Below are positions 31,202 to 40,669 of a stretch of 64,000 bases of DNA, in pieces. The stretch's first letter is position 1. Every line of letters starts with the position of its first letter. This stretch comes from Nitrospira sp. UBA6493 (GTDB taxonomy: Bacteria; Nitrospirota; Nitrospiria; Nitrospirales; Nitrospiraceae): assembly GCA_002435325.1 (NCBI GenBank), contig DJMJ01000016.1, forward strand, positions 58,522 to 122,521, given 5' to 3'. The notes under the pieces are model-generated. The model had not been told where the DNA came from and did not search any database. It worked only from the letters and a program-made list of their open reading frames with translations. The position numbers and the translations under genes are program-made.

Positions 31202-32385
31202 AATCGTTGAAGCAACACCCCTTCGTCATCCTGGGGGTGATCATATTCTTTTCCGTCACCGCCCTGGTGGTCTTCCGCTTGAGCAGCGGCGCCAAGACCG
31301 ACAGCAAGAAAGCTCGCATTATTACCGTCGGAACCGTCGCACCGCTAAAACAGGATCTTCCGATTCGCCTGACCTACACGGCGGATATCATTCCCAACCA
31401 GGTCGTAAACCTTTACTCCCGCGTCGATGGGTACATTGCCAAAATCCACGTGGATAAGGGGGACTTCGTCAAAGCGAACCAGCTGCTGGTCGAAATCGAC
31501 CATACCGACTACCAACATGCCGTCAATCAGGCCAAGGCCAACCTCGCGTCGGCCAAGGCTAAAGTCACCCAACAGCAGGCCGCCGTCCGCAACGCGAAGC
31601 TGATGCTCGACCGGATGCAATCGCTCATCAAGGATCAATTCGTCTCACAGCAGGATCTGGACAACGCCCAGGTGAATTTCGACGGCGCTACTGCGGCGCT
31701 GGAATCGCTCCAGGCGCAGGTTAAGCAGATGGAGGTCGCCCTCGCCCAGGCGGAAACGAACCTCGCCTATTCCTATATCCGGGCACCCTTTGCCGGCTAT
31801 GTCGCCGAGCGAAACCTTGATCAGGGCGCCTCTGTCACCAGCGCGACCGCCAGCACCTCCACCAATTCACGCGGCATTTTAAGCCTGCACGACATTGAAA
31901 CAGTGCGGATTTTGATTGAAGTAGTTGAGAAAGACATCCCTGTCGTGCACATCGGCCAAAAGGCGGAGGTGCGCGCCGAAGCCTACCCGGATCATGTCTT
32001 CGAAGGAACGGTCACGCGCATCGTCCAGGCCCTCAACCGCGCCACCCGTACGATGACGGTCGAAATCGACTTACCGAACAAGGACCGTGATCTGAAGGGC
32101 GGCATGTTCGCGCGGGTTGAAGCCCGCGTTGGCACCCATCCCCAGGCCATTCAAATTCCGATCGATGCGGTCAGCCGTTTGGAAGATCTGCAGTATGTCT
32201 ACGTCGTGCGGGACGGGAAAGCTCAGCGCGTGAACGTCGAGATCGGCGCTCGCGAGGGCAATCGCGTTGAAATTACTAAAGGCCTGAACGGAGACGAGCA
32301 GGTGATCGTCTCAGGTAAAGACCTTGTGCACGACGGCACTCCGGTGCAGACGCAACCGATAGATGCCGTGAAACGTGACACGTAA
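31198..32385 (+). CDS. RND efflux periplasmic adaptor (HlyD/AcrA family)
   Basis: 395 residues. N-terminal membrane anchor (about residues 9-27), then the lipoyl halves VNLYSRVDGYIAKIHVDKGDFVKANQLLVEID and TNLAYSYIRAPFAGYVAERNLDQGASV flanking a coiled-coil hairpin (about 105-185). The barrel and membrane-proximal domains follow. It links the inner-membrane pump encoded downstream with an outer-membrane channel. No TolC-like gene is in the window, so the channel must be shared. Confidence 0.92.
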   Translation: MKSLKQHPFVILGVIIFFSVTALVVFRLSSGAKTDSKKARIITVGTVAPLKQDLPIRLTYTADIIPNQVVNLYSRVDGYIAKIHVDKGDFVKANQLLVEIDHTDYQHAVNQAKANLASAKAKVTQQQAAVRNAKLMLDRMQSLIKDQFVSQQDLDNAQVNFDGATAALESLQAQVKQMEVALAQAETNLAYSYIRAPFAGYVAERNLDQGASVTSATASTSTNSRGILSLHDIETVRILIEVVEKDIPVVHIGQKAEVRAEAYPDHVFEGTVTRIVQALNRATRTMTVEIDLPNKDRDLKGGMFARVEARVGTHPQAIQIPIDAVSRLEDLQYVYVVRDGKAQRVNVEIGAREGNRVEITKGLNGDEQVIVSGKDLVHDGTPVQTQPIDAVKRDT

Positions 32386-32459
32386 AGGGCACACAGTGAC
32401 GACACCTCCTAATCCGACCGCTCATTCCTTTCGTTTCACGTCTAACGTTTCTCATTTTA
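32367..32459. repeat. Inverted ACGTGAAACG-word repeat
   Basis: CGTGAAACG (32367-32375, inside the adaptor's last codons) and CGTTTCACG (32432-32440) are exact complements and flank the adaptor-pump gap. The same words in related form recur at 43200-43255 and 44228-44320, each in an intergenic gap. They look like dispersed hairpin repeats rather than terminators, since no T-run follows. Confidence 0.45.
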
Positions 32460-32469
32460 CCTCTTCATT

Positions 32470-35400
32470 ATGTGGCTAACCCTCCTCGCCTTACGGAATC
32501 GCATCGGCATCTTGATGCTGTCGCTCGCGATGGTGGTCCTGGGTGTCACCTCGCTGGACCGCCTCCCGGTCGATCTATTTCCCAACATCCAGGTCCCCGT
32601 CGCCTTCGTCGGCGTCATCTATAAGGGCGCGCCGCCCCTCGACATCGAGCAGAGCGTCGTCTATCCCATCGAAAAAGCCGTCAGCTCGGCTTCCAACGTC
32701 GAACATGTCGAGTCCTTTGCGAAACAAGGCATCGGTGCGGTGCAGATCTGGTTTAATTGGGGGGCAGACATCAACGTCGGCCAGATGGAGGTGATGCAGC
32801 GCATCACCCAGATCTTGAATAGCCTGCCACCCGGCATTCTGCAGCCCTTCATCGTCAAGTTTGACGTCTCCAACATCCCGGTGTCGTTCGTCACGGTCTC
32901 CAGCGAGGATCTGGACGAGCGGGCCCTCTACGACCTGGCCTACAACACCATCGCGCCCCAGATCGAACAGATCGCCGACGTGGCCGCCGCCACGGTCGAA
33001 GGCGGCAAGATCCGCCAAATCAATATCAATCTCGACCCGGCGCTACTGAATGCGCGAGGGCTCTCGATTCTCGATGTCGTGAAATCGGTGAAGGCCGCCA
33101 ATCTCATCCTGCCGTCCGGCGACCTCAAGGCCGGCAATCTCGACTACAACGTTTTCACGAACAACCAATTCAAGACCGTCGATCCGATTCAAGACGTCAT
33201 CGTGAAGGTAAATCAGCAAGGCAACCCGGTCCGTGTCCGTGATGTGGGAACGGTGACGGACTCATCGGACATTCAGACAAACATCGTCCGGACCGATGGA
33301 GAGCGGGCCGTCTACTTGCGCGTCAACAAGCAACCGATCGCCAATACCGTCGAAGTTGTGGATGCCCTCCGCGCCGCGCTTCCCAAGATGATCGGCATTC
33401 CGCCGGGCGTCAAACTTGGCATTTCCTTTGACCAATCGGTCTATATCCGCCAATCGATCCAGAATCTGATCGAACAGGCCCTGCACGGCTCGCTGCTGGC
33501 TGCCGCCGTCATCCTGATCTTCCTTCGCAATCTAACGAGCACGTTGATTATTTCCGTTTCCATTCCCCTGTCCATTCTCGTGACCTTCATCGTCCTCTAT
33601 TTCACCGGACAAACGCTGAATGTCTTTACATTAGGCGGCTTGGCCCTGGGCATCGGCCGCCTGGTGGATGACTCGATCGTCGAATTGGAGAACATTCAAC
33701 GGCATCTGAACGTCACCCCGCGCCGATGGGACGCGATCCTGGAAGCGGCCCGAGAAGTGGCCATGCCGATCTTTGCCTCGACCGTCACGACCGTCGTCGT
33801 CTTCCTGCCCATGTTCTTCGTCGTCGGCATCGCGCGATTATTATTGATCCCCCTCACCGTGACGATTGCCATCGCCCTCTTCACTTCATTCTTCATCTCG
33901 CGCACGGTAACCCCGGCGCTCTGCTATAAGTTCCTGAAGCCGGAACAGGAAGCCCATAACGCCATGCCGGGCTGGTTTGTGCGCATGATGGAGTGGAGCC
34001 GCGTGCGCTACGAGTCGCTGGATCGGCGCTACGAAGAATCGCTGCGCTGGGTGCTCGCGCACCGCCGCGCGTTCATCACCACAATCGTCCTGATCTTCGC
34101 CGGCTCGCTGATGTTGCTGCCCATGATCGGCAAGGAGTTTCTGCCCGTCTCGGATGAAAGCCAGTTCCGTATTGTCCTGCGCGCCCCGGTCGGCCAGCGC
34201 GTGGAGAAAACCGAGCAGCAGGTGGCGGAGGTAGAACGCGTCCTGCGCGAGAATATCCCGGCAAACGAACTAGAAACGATGGTCTCCAGCACCGGCGTGC
34301 TCGCCCAAGGCCGCTCCTCCCTCTTCAATCCCAACACCGGGCCCCATACCTCCGTCATCTCCGTCTATCTGGTGCCTCCGGACAAGCGGAAACGGAATCA
34401 AGTCCAGATCATGAACGACGTGCGCCCCAAAGTGATCAAGTTGTTCCCCGGCGTCGCCATGTTCTTCGATCCGGGAGGGCTGGTGAAACGGGTGACGAGC
34501 TTCGGCTCGCAAAAAGCGGTGGACGTTGAGATCTACGGGTACGACTTTGAGAAGGCCCGCGAGGCGATTCACCAGGTCGAGGAAGCCATGCACAAGGTGC
34601 CGGGGCTTGCCGACATCGAAGTCAGCCGCGAGGAGAACTACCCGGAAATCAATGTCGTGGTGGATCGGGAAAAGGCGGCGCTGATCGGCATCAGTGAAAC
34701 CGACGTGGCCAACGCCGTACTCTTCTCCCTGAACGGGAACGGCCAAACCGACCCGATCATCTATACCGATCCGCAGAACGGCAACGAGTATTACATCAGC
34801 GCCTGGCTGGCGGAGGAACACCGGAAGGATCTGACCGATCTCGAAAATATCCTCTTAACCACGAAAGCCGGAGAACCGGTGCTGCTCAAGAACGTGGCCT
34901 CGCTCAAGTTGAATGCCGGTCCGGTGAAGATCGACCGAAAATACTTCCAGCGGGTCATCCACCTCACCGCCAATCCGACGAATCGCGATCTGGGGGCCAT
35001 TGCCGACGACCTGGAAGCGGCCTTTGCCACGCTCCAACTCCCGACAGGATTCAGCATCAAGATGGCAGGCCAGATCCAGCAACAGCGCGAGACCTTCCAG
35101 GGGCTGCAATTTGCCACGGTGCTCGCCCTGGCGCTCGTCTACATGGTGATGGCGGCGCAGTTTAAATCGCTCATCGACCCCTTCATCATCATGTTCTCGG
35201 TGCCGATGGGCTTCCCGGGCGTGATTCTCATCCTCTTCCTGACCAATACCACGCTCTCAACCACGTCCATGATGGGTATCATCATGATGCTCGGCATCGT
35301 GGTCTCGAACGGCGTGCTACTCGTGGACTACACCAACGTGCTGCGCCGCAAGGGCCGCCCGTTGCATGACGCGGTGGTGACCGCCTCACGCACACGCCTG

Positions 35401-35664
35401 CGGCCCATTCTCATGACCTCGCTCGCGACCGTCTTCGGCCTCCTGCCCATGGCCATCGGCTGGGGAACGGGCGGAGAGACAAATGCTCCACTCGCGCGTT
35501 CAGTCGTAGGCGGCCTCAGCGTCTCAACGCTACTGACCCTCTTCCTCGTCCCGACGATGTATATGATTTTAGAAGAACGGTTCCCGAGAAAGTTCGATGA
35601 GGAACAGCCGGCTCTCCTCCCCGCAACCCAGATCCCGGTAGCGGAGCAACCAGCCCCGCAATAG
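32470..35664 (+). CDS. RND-type inner-membrane efflux pump
   Basis: 1064 residues, full AcrB/HAE1-like length. Twelve membrane segments: the first at about residues 10-28, and two groups of five after the periplasmic loops. Marks: SLAMVVLGVTSLDRLPVDLFPNI at the N-terminus, GGLALGIGRLVDDSIVELENI (TM4 with the proton-relay Asp pair, near residue 400), and the matching TM10 region MMLGIVVSNGVLLVDYTN near residue 945. Proton-driven trimeric pump acting with the adaptor. Substrate unknown. Ends 2 bases from the convergent rbgA gene. Confidence 0.93.
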   Translation: MWLTLLALRNRIGILMLSLAMVVLGVTSLDRLPVDLFPNIQVPVAFVGVIYKGAPPLDIEQSVVYPIEKAVSSASNVEHVESFAKQGIGAVQIWFNWGADINVGQMEVMQRITQILNSLPPGILQPFIVKFDVSNIPVSFVTVSSEDLDERALYDLAYNTIAPQIEQIADVAAATVEGGKIRQININLDPALLNARGLSILDVVKSVKAANLILPSGDLKAGNLDYNVFTNNQFKTVDPIQDVIVKVNQQGNPVRVRDVGTVTDSSDIQTNIVRTDGERAVYLRVNKQPIANTVEVVDALRAALPKMIGIPPGVKLGISFDQSVYIRQSIQNLIEQALHGSLLAAAVILIFLRNLTSTLIISVSIPLSILVTFIVLYFTGQTLNVFTLGGLALGIGRLVDDSIVELENIQRHLNVTPRRWDAILEAAREVAMPIFASTVTTVVVFLPMFFVVGIARLLLIPLTVTIAIALFTSFFISRTVTPALCYKFLKPEQEAHNAMPGWFVRMMEWSRVRYESLDRRYEESLRWVLAHRRAFITTIVLIFAGSLMLLPMIGKEFLPVSDESQFRIVLRAPVGQRVEKTEQQVAEVERVLRENIPANELETMVSSTGVLAQGRSSLFNPNTGPHTSVISVYLVPPDKRKRNQVQIMNDVRPKVIKLFPGVAMFFDPGGLVKRVTSFGSQKAVDVEIYGYDFEKAREAIHQVEEAMHKVPGLADIEVSREENYPEINVVVDREKAALIGISETDVANAVLFSLNGNGQTDPIIYTDPQNGNEYYISAWLAEEHRKDLTDLENILLTTKAGEPVLLKNVASLKLNAGPVKIDRKYFQRVIHLTANPTNRDLGAIADDLEAAFATLQLPTGFSIKMAGQIQQQRETFQGLQFATVLALALVYMVMAAQFKSLIDPFIIMFSVPMGFPGVILILFLTNTTLSTTSMMGIIMMLGIVVSNGVLLVDYTNVLRRKGRPLHDAVVTASRTRLRPILMTSLATVFGLLPMAIGWGTGGETNAPLARSVVGGLSVSTLLTLFLVPTMYMILEERFPRKFDEEQPALLPATQIPVAEQPAPQ

Positions 35665-35666
35665 TG

Positions 35667-36536
35667 TCAAATTGGGCTGTTCGACGCCTCTTCCTGCATC
35701 TTCGGATTCTCCAAGCTTGTCCGTCCCAGCGTCCCGTCGCGATAGTCGGCTAAGAGAATCCTGGCCGCTTTCTCCCGGTCCAAGGCGCCACCGCTTCCGG
35801 CCAGCAGGCATCCGCGTTTCCTGGCAATGGCATCGATAACGCCGGCACTCGTGAGCCCTTCAACGGCAAAACCATAGCGGGCCGTCAGTCTGGCTGGGTA
35901 GCGCACGAGTAGAATGCCGGCAAGGAACTCGGCAACAGCTTCGTTATCGACGACCGTGTGGCCAACGGCATTGATTGTGGCCAGCAGAAGACCCACTTGC
36001 GGGTCTTTAATCGTCCCCCACAGCAAACCGGGCGAGTCGGTAATCGTCATGCGGTCATTCAGCTTGTGCCGCTGCTGGACCTTGGTCACAGCCGGTTCAT
36101 CACCCACCCGGGCAATCCGGCGCTTGAGGAGCGCGTTCATCAAGGTCGATTTGCCCACGTTGGGGACGCCCATGATCAGCATGCGGAGCGGTTTGACGAT
36201 ACTGTTACGATGGGGGGCTAACGGCTGGCACAGGCGGGGAATCTTGGCGGCATCACCCGCATGCTGGCAGGACAGAGCCACCGCACTCACACCCGGTTGC
36301 CGATTATAGAAGTCCACCCAGGCCTGGGTAACAGCTTGGTCGGCCAGATCGGCCTTATTGAGCACCTTCAAGCAAGGCCGCTGACGAGCCAGGCGCAGCT
36401 CTTCGATCAGCGGATTACAGCTGGCTTGCGGAATGCGCGCGTCCAGGATTTCGACGATGACATCGATCACTTCCATGGTCTTGGCCGCTTCTTTGCGCGC
36501 GGCATTCATATGACCCGGAAACCACTGGATAGACAT
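35667..36536 (-). CDS. ylqF: Circularly permuted ribosome-assembly GTPase (YlqF/RbgA)
   Basis: 289 residues. The GTP motifs are permuted as in the YlqF/YawG family: G4 LNKADLAD (near residue 60) comes before the P-loop GVPNVGKSTLMNAL (near 125) and G3 DSPGLLWG (near 170). N-terminus MSIQWFPGHMNAARKE is the family start. RbgA assists late 50S ribosomal subunit assembly. Convergent with the RND pump gene, single gene, no partner. Confidence 0.93.
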   Translation of the reverse strand: MSIQWFPGHMNAARKEAAKTMEVIDVIVEILDARIPQASCNPLIEELRLARQRPCLKVLNKADLADQAVTQAWVDFYNRQPGVSAVALSCQHAGDAAKIPRLCQPLAPHRNSIVKPLRMLIMGVPNVGKSTLMNALLKRRIARVGDEPAVTKVQQRHKLNDRMTITDSPGLLWGTIKDPQVGLLLATINAVGHTVVDNEAVAEFLAGILLVRYPARLTARYGFAVEGLTSAGVIDAIARKRGCLLAGSGGALDREKAARILLADYRDGTLGRTSLENPKMQEEASNSPI

Positions 36537-36642
36537 GGGAGGATGCCTTTCACCTCAAAGGGACAGAATGACACCGTCGCAGAGGGGAGCAACCGACGTC
36601 AAGCCCAGCGCTGACGCATAATCAGGAACAAGCCCGGAGGAG

Positions 36643-36978
36643 CTACGATCTGAAGGTAGGGAACAGCGACTTGAGCTGCAGTGCCAAACCCATATCCCCG
36701 CTTACCCGAAGGCGGCCGGTCATGACGCTGGCCGGGGCATTCAGCTGGCCGTTCAGCAGTTTAAGACAATCTTCCCCAGTCATGGAGATCGTCACATGCG
36801 GATCAGGGTGCGTCCCATTCTGAACCGTACAGGCTCCGTCCGCGACATGAACGGCATACTGCCCGCCCTGGGTTCCGCTCAGATCAAACTGATAGACGAC
36901 GGTGACATCTTCGGCGGCATCCCGATCGAGTGAGGCCGGCAGCGACTGGAAGAATTCGGCAACAGAAGTGGGTTTCAT
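36643..36978 (-). CDS. SCP2 sterol-carrier-like domain protein
   Basis: 111 residues forming a lone SCP2 domain: VVYQFDLSGTQGGQYAVHVADG, DPHVTISMTGEDCLKLLNGQLN, PASVMTGRLRVSGDMGLALQLKSLF. Small lipid- or cofactor-binding fold; no catalytic activity expected. Separated from the SpeD-like gene upstream by two hairpins at 37013-37062, so it may be transcribed on its own. Confidence 0.85.
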   Translation of the reverse strand: MKPTSVAEFFQSLPASLDRDAAEDVTVVYQFDLSGTQGGQYAVHVADGACTVQNGTHPDPHVTISMTGEDCLKLLNGQLNAPASVMTGRLRVSGDMGLALQLKSLFPTFRS

Positions 36979-37012
36979 AGATCGATAGAGGGAAAACCGT
37001 GTGTGACGGCAA

Positions 37013-37062
37013 TGGGGGCCGCGAGCACGCGGCCCCCACTCCTGGGTCGCACAGCGTGCGAC
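37013..37062 (-). terminator. Two tandem hairpins after the SpeD-like gene
   Basis: On the minus strand GTCGCAC-GCT-GTGCGAC (37062-37046) touches the stop codon, followed by the 11-base stem TGGGGGCCGCG / CGCGGCCCCCA with a 4-base loop (37038-37013). Both are perfect. There is no T-run behind the second stem, so they may stop or merely slow polymerase, or protect the 3' end of the message. Confidence 0.45.
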
Positions 37063-37502
37063 TAATACCGAAGCGTAGCGGTTGCCATGCTCCGGCGCGC
37101 GCCGAAGAACTCCTTCGAGAAGGCTTCGACGACCGCTGGGTCATAACCCTTGCAACTGAAGATGTCGAGGTACGCGTTGTTGGTGTCGTTGGCGAAATGT
37201 CCGCTGATCAGCGAGGTCGAGATCAGCTGCACCATGGAATAACCAGCCACACGGCCTTCGCCGAAATTCACGACCTGGCACTCGCCAAAGCGCTTCATCC
37301 CGATGAGTTCACAGAGCTCCACCACATATCGCTTGATATGGTCGGCACTGCGGATGAGCTCTGGATTGCAATCTTGGAGGTCCACTGCGGTACAAAGTCC
37401 CCAGGCTTTGCCGGCCCCCACCATGTCTTGGACGGGAAGCGACGCGGCCGCCGGGGCACTGGATGGTAAGATCGAAGACTCGGAACCAGCCGAGATACTC
37501 AT
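37062..37502 (-). CDS. S-adenosylmethionine decarboxylase-like protein (SpeD family)
   Basis: 146 residues from the ATG at 37502, with AAAGGGG about ten bases upstream. Prokaryotic SpeD is a pyruvoyl enzyme made by self-cleavage at a Ser; it yields decarboxylated SAM for polyamine synthesis. The line STSLISGHFAND...YLDIFSCKG keeps the Ser, the His five residues later and the Cys fifteen after that, matching Ser63/His68/Cys83 of the known enzyme. The usual ESHISIHTWPE stretch is otherwise altered and the N-terminus is longer. No speE or other polyamine gene is near, so substrate and role are open. Confidence 0.75.
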   Translation of the reverse strand: MSISAGSESSILPSSAPAAASLPVQDMVGAGKAWGLCTAVDLQDCNPELIRSADHIKRYVVELCELIGMKRFGECQVVNFGEGRVAGYSMVQLISTSLISGHFANDTNNAYLDIFSCKGYDPAVVEAFSKEFFGARRSMATATLRY

Positions 37503-37682
37503 AGGGTTAAACCCCTTTCTAGTTAAAAGTGAGAGCCCACGCGCACGACATCTGTGTTGAACTATACCACGAACTTTTTCCGGCCAGATGCGCTCCACAA
37601 ACTTTTTTTCAGATCGGCCGATCCGGCGGAGCCAAGATCGGGTTGACAAGGTTCGCGCCACTCGGTGACAATGCGCCCCACG

Positions 37683-37859
37683 ATGAGCACGACCTCCGCA
37701 ATCCCCACCGAACTCCCTGACCGCCTCTGTACCTGGTGCAAGGTGCCGATGAAGAAACGGCTCGTGGGAGGCCAGCAGTTCGTCCATTACACCTGCCCGA
37801 AATGCGTCTTCCAGCACACGACCCGCTTGGGTCCCGCACTGCCTCCGGTCAAACACTAG
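37683..37859 (+). CDS. Small zinc-ribbon-like protein
   Basis: 58 residues from the ATG at 37683; in-frame starts at 37665 and 37671 are also possible. Two CxxC pairs (LCTWCKVP and YTCPKCVFQ, 21 residues apart) suggest a single zinc ribbon. A TTGACA box at 37643 ends about 35 bases before the ATG. Role unknown; it may be a nucleic-acid or protein-binding module. No neighbour shares its direction. Confidence 0.65.
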   Translation: MSTTSAIPTELPDRLCTWCKVPMKKRLVGGQQFVHYTCPKCVFQHTTRLGPALPPVKH

Positions 37860-37917
37860 CCCCCCTGTCGGTCCATTTGCCCAGGTCTTAAGAACGGCGG
37901 CTGGAGGACAACCCCGG

Positions 37918-38280
37918 CTAGAGCGTCCGTTCAACCAACGACCGGATCTCTTCCATTCGCTTCCGATTCACGCCCAGATCGCCGTAGCCGGTCCTGGAAG
38001 CAGAACGGAAGTGAATGATTTTCGTGTCGTCGTCGAAGAGAAACTCTACATCATCGACAAAGCGGAATAGCAGGCTGGTGAATTCGTAGCGCAGGTAGGA
38101 CTCGTCTTCCTCAACGAGCTTCGTGCGGGGCATGGCTCGAACAATGGCCTTTAACGACTCCTTTGCCTCAGCCTTCGACTTGCGGTAACGAAACGGCGCG
38201 ATGGCATGGCCCTCATCCTGAGCCTGGGTGGACACACAGTTGGGGCTGGAGGGGCAAGGAGCTAACGTGTGTGAACTCAT
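37918..38280 (-). CDS. DUF1499 family protein
   Basis: 120 residues, soluble. The family pattern is clear: CPSSPNCVSTQA at the start, FRYRKSKAEAKESLKAIV, then YLRYEFTSLLFRFVDDVEFLFDDDTKIIHFRSASRTGYGDLGVNRKRMEEI. DUF1499 proteins have no established activity. It lacks the usual signal peptide or membrane anchor, so it is likely cytoplasmic here. AGGTAAGTAA is the only start signal seen. Confidence 0.85.
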   Translation of the reverse strand: MSSHTLAPCPSSPNCVSTQAQDEGHAIAPFRYRKSKAEAKESLKAIVRAMPRTKLVEEDESYLRYEFTSLLFRFVDDVEFLFDDDTKIIHFRSASRTGYGDLGVNRKRMEEIRSLVERTL

Positions 38281-38369
38281 ATTACTTACCTAATGCGAAG
38301 ATTTGCACATAGATACCTGCCCAATGTTGCGTAACCAGACCTCACAAATCAACACCGAGCCTGCCAGGA

Positions 38370-39479
38370 TCAATATGCCACCGTCCTGAGTGACATCGCA
38401 CGCTCACCCCGCTCCTCCACTCGCACCGACACCCGCCCGACGATACGGCCGTCTTCCGTTTCCACATCTACCCGCCAGTCGCCTGGATCGAGCCGCTGCT
38501 TGAAGGTATAGGCCCGATAGCCGCCTTCGCGGCCGCCCACGATTTTGATCGGGATCTTGTCGGCATGGGTGAAGGGCTTGCTGCTGTTCGGACGGAAGTA
38601 CCAATGGTGATAGACAGTCGCACCCAGCGCCACCGGCGCGAACACGGCGGTGAAACAATAGATCGGCTCGTCTGCGGGGTAGGGATTCTCCGACCGCTTC
38701 CAGACCTCGTACCAGTCCCGGTCATAGGTCAGGAGGAAGCGATCTCCCTGCCGCTGCACCTCCCGATACATGCCGCCGAATTTCATCGACAGCGGTACCG
38801 GCGGAATCCAGTTGAGAAAGTAGAATCCGACCAGCAGGCCGATGAGGGCGATACCGGGCACACTGGTCCCCATCGCCTCCCGCGCGCTCCGTTCCCGATT
38901 GTCTTTGTAGATGAGATGCACGACCCGCAGGGTGACGATAACACTCAACCCGGCCCCAAGAAGAAACACCCAGGTGCCGATTGAACCGATCATCACCGGC
39001 AGGAAGAACGTGAAGAAGCTGAAGCAGACCAGCGCGTAGAGGCTGACCAGCAGACGCAGATTCGACAGCCGGTCGCGCAGAAACTCGTTCCCCACCAGCA
39101 ACAACACGAGGAGGCCCAGAAAGATGCCGGTGCTCGTCAGTGTCGCACTGCGGGAATAGAAAATCGCATAGGCGCTAAAAAGCCCTCCCAGGAGGAACTG
39201 CATCGCCATGGGATAGTAGGGTCTTGCGTGCAGCACCCACCGCGCAAAGGGCGAGAGCGCGGCTAATTGCTCACGATCCCGCACCGGTTCGATCCCCAAC
39301 CGGCCGGTCAGCACAATCAGGACACCCAATACAACGAGATACAGTAGCAGCAGGAGATTGTCCTGCAGCCGATCAATCCGGGTCAGCGTAAGGGAATCGT
39401 AGGTCACGCCGGACAGAAAGAACACTGCCGGCATAAACGGCTTCGACAGGAGGGATTGAACCTTTGCCATGGAGCGCAT
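38370..39479 (-). CDS. Membrane protein with C-terminal DUF2914 domain
   Basis: 369 residues. Seven or eight hydrophobic segments occupy about residues 15-235. A soluble C-terminal domain follows (about 265-365) with the DUF2914 pattern: PIYCFTAVFAPVALGATVYHHWYF, KIPIKIVGGREGGYRAYTFKQ, PGDWRVDVETEDGRIVGRV. The family has no known function; the domain likely sits outside the cytoplasmic membrane. The ATG at 39479 has GGAG five bases upstream; 39470 is an alternative. Confidence 0.82.
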   Translation of the reverse strand: MRSMAKVQSLLSKPFMPAVFFLSGVTYDSLTLTRIDRLQDNLLLLLYLVVLGVLIVLTGRLGIEPVRDREQLAALSPFARWVLHARPYYPMAMQFLLGGLFSAYAIFYSRSATLTSTGIFLGLLVLLLVGNEFLRDRLSNLRLLVSLYALVCFSFFTFFLPVMIGSIGTWVFLLGAGLSVIVTLRVVHLIYKDNRERSAREAMGTSVPGIALIGLLVGFYFLNWIPPVPLSMKFGGMYREVQRQGDRFLLTYDRDWYEVWKRSENPYPADEPIYCFTAVFAPVALGATVYHHWYFRPNSSKPFTHADKIPIKIVGGREGGYRAYTFKQRLDPGDWRVDVETEDGRIVGRVSVRVEERGERAMSLRTVAY

Positions 39480-39560
39480 CAGGCTCCACTGTGCGAAATC
39501 CCGAAGAATTGTTCAATGAAAATACTGATTTAAAACCGAGTCCTCTCTCAAAATTGCTCG

Positions 39561-40622
39561 TTACACAAAAGCCGGCAGAGGAGCATACACAACCGGATAG
39601 CCTATCAACCGTTCCAGCCAGCCTCCCATGGCCTCTTCAGCAAGCGAAGCCCGGTTCAGACGCACTTCGATTTGGAACTGTCCGTTCTGCCCGACAATCC
39701 CGATGATGGCTGACGCGTCCTCGCCTTCGGGAATCACCACCCGGGTCTGAAACTCGCAGAGTGTGGCGTAGAGGCGGCCGTCGGGTTGAATCGCGGCCAA
39801 CACTTCTGGCAATTCGTCCAGCGGGCAATGGACCGAGCAGCGGTAGGCGAACCGGGCTCCGGATTCGATGGCCTGAAACTCCGTCAGGGCCTCTTCGGAA
39901 AAGCCGGTCAGGTAGGCCCGCACTCCCGCCAGCTCCGGCACAATGGTCGCCGCCAGCTTACTGGCCGGGACTAAGAACTCAAACGCGTCGGTCGTATTGT
40001 ATTCAAACTGGGAGGGGCCGAAGGCGTCGGGCCAGGAACAAAAGAACGGAGTCGCGGGATCGGCCGGACGCAAGACAACTTGGTCCTTCTCAATGAGCGT
40101 TTCAATCGGCAGCTCAAGCGTGGCGATGGCATCGAGAAAAGCGGCGCGCCGCTCATCCAGCCATTGCGGCCGCATGGCGTCCGCCCGGGTTTCCCCCGGC
40201 GTGATCACCTCGCGCGTTTGCAGCCGGATGCGCAGAAAGGAATGGGCGTGCCGAAACCCGAGCCAGAACATGCCGCGCGGCTCATGCCACTGCAACGGCT
40301 CCCGGATGCGCCAAGGATGGCTCACTGAGCAGTAGGTGCCGACATCTTGGTAGCGCTGATAGACCGTGTGGTAGGCCCCGGCGAGGAGAAAGAAATCGCC
40401 CTTCCATCCCTCCCGCACATGCACAAGAGTCACGTCTTCCGTAGACCAGGCATCGAGCTGATCGAACTCATCCGGCGTCGCGACGGTCCATTCTTCGACG
40501 TAGCAGATGATATCCTGAGCCGGAACCGCCGGCTTCAACCCCAGGGCCGCCAACCGCTCTCCGACGGCCAACACCTGACCGAACGTCAGCGGAATTGTCG
40601 TCTCCCAGCGCCGCTCACGCAT
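39561..40622 (-). CDS. Protein of unknown function
   Basis: 353 residues, no signal peptide and no membrane segment; rich in aromatic residues and acidic. I recognise no family. Notable stretches: DIICYVEEWTVATPDEFDQLDAWSTEDVTLVHVREGWKGDFF, SHPWRIREPLQWHEPRGMFWLGFRHAHSFLRI and FFCSWPDAFGPSQFEYNTTD. The frame is well supported by codon-position GC and length. It begins 48 bases after the lipoprotein gene and runs the same way, so the two may form one unit. Confidence 0.7.
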   Translation of the reverse strand: MRERRWETTIPLTFGQVLAVGERLAALGLKPAVPAQDIICYVEEWTVATPDEFDQLDAWSTEDVTLVHVREGWKGDFFLLAGAYHTVYQRYQDVGTYCSVSHPWRIREPLQWHEPRGMFWLGFRHAHSFLRIRLQTREVITPGETRADAMRPQWLDERRAAFLDAIATLELPIETLIEKDQVVLRPADPATPFFCSWPDAFGPSQFEYNTTDAFEFLVPASKLAATIVPELAGVRAYLTGFSEEALTEFQAIESGARFAYRCSVHCPLDELPEVLAAIQPDGRLYATLCEFQTRVVIPEGEDASAIIGIVGQNGQFQIEVRLNRASLAEEAMGGWLERLIGYPVVYAPLPAFV

Positions 40623-40669
40623 CGCAAGCCCCCCACACGCTCCAGGTCCGCCGCACCCCTGTCTTCGAG

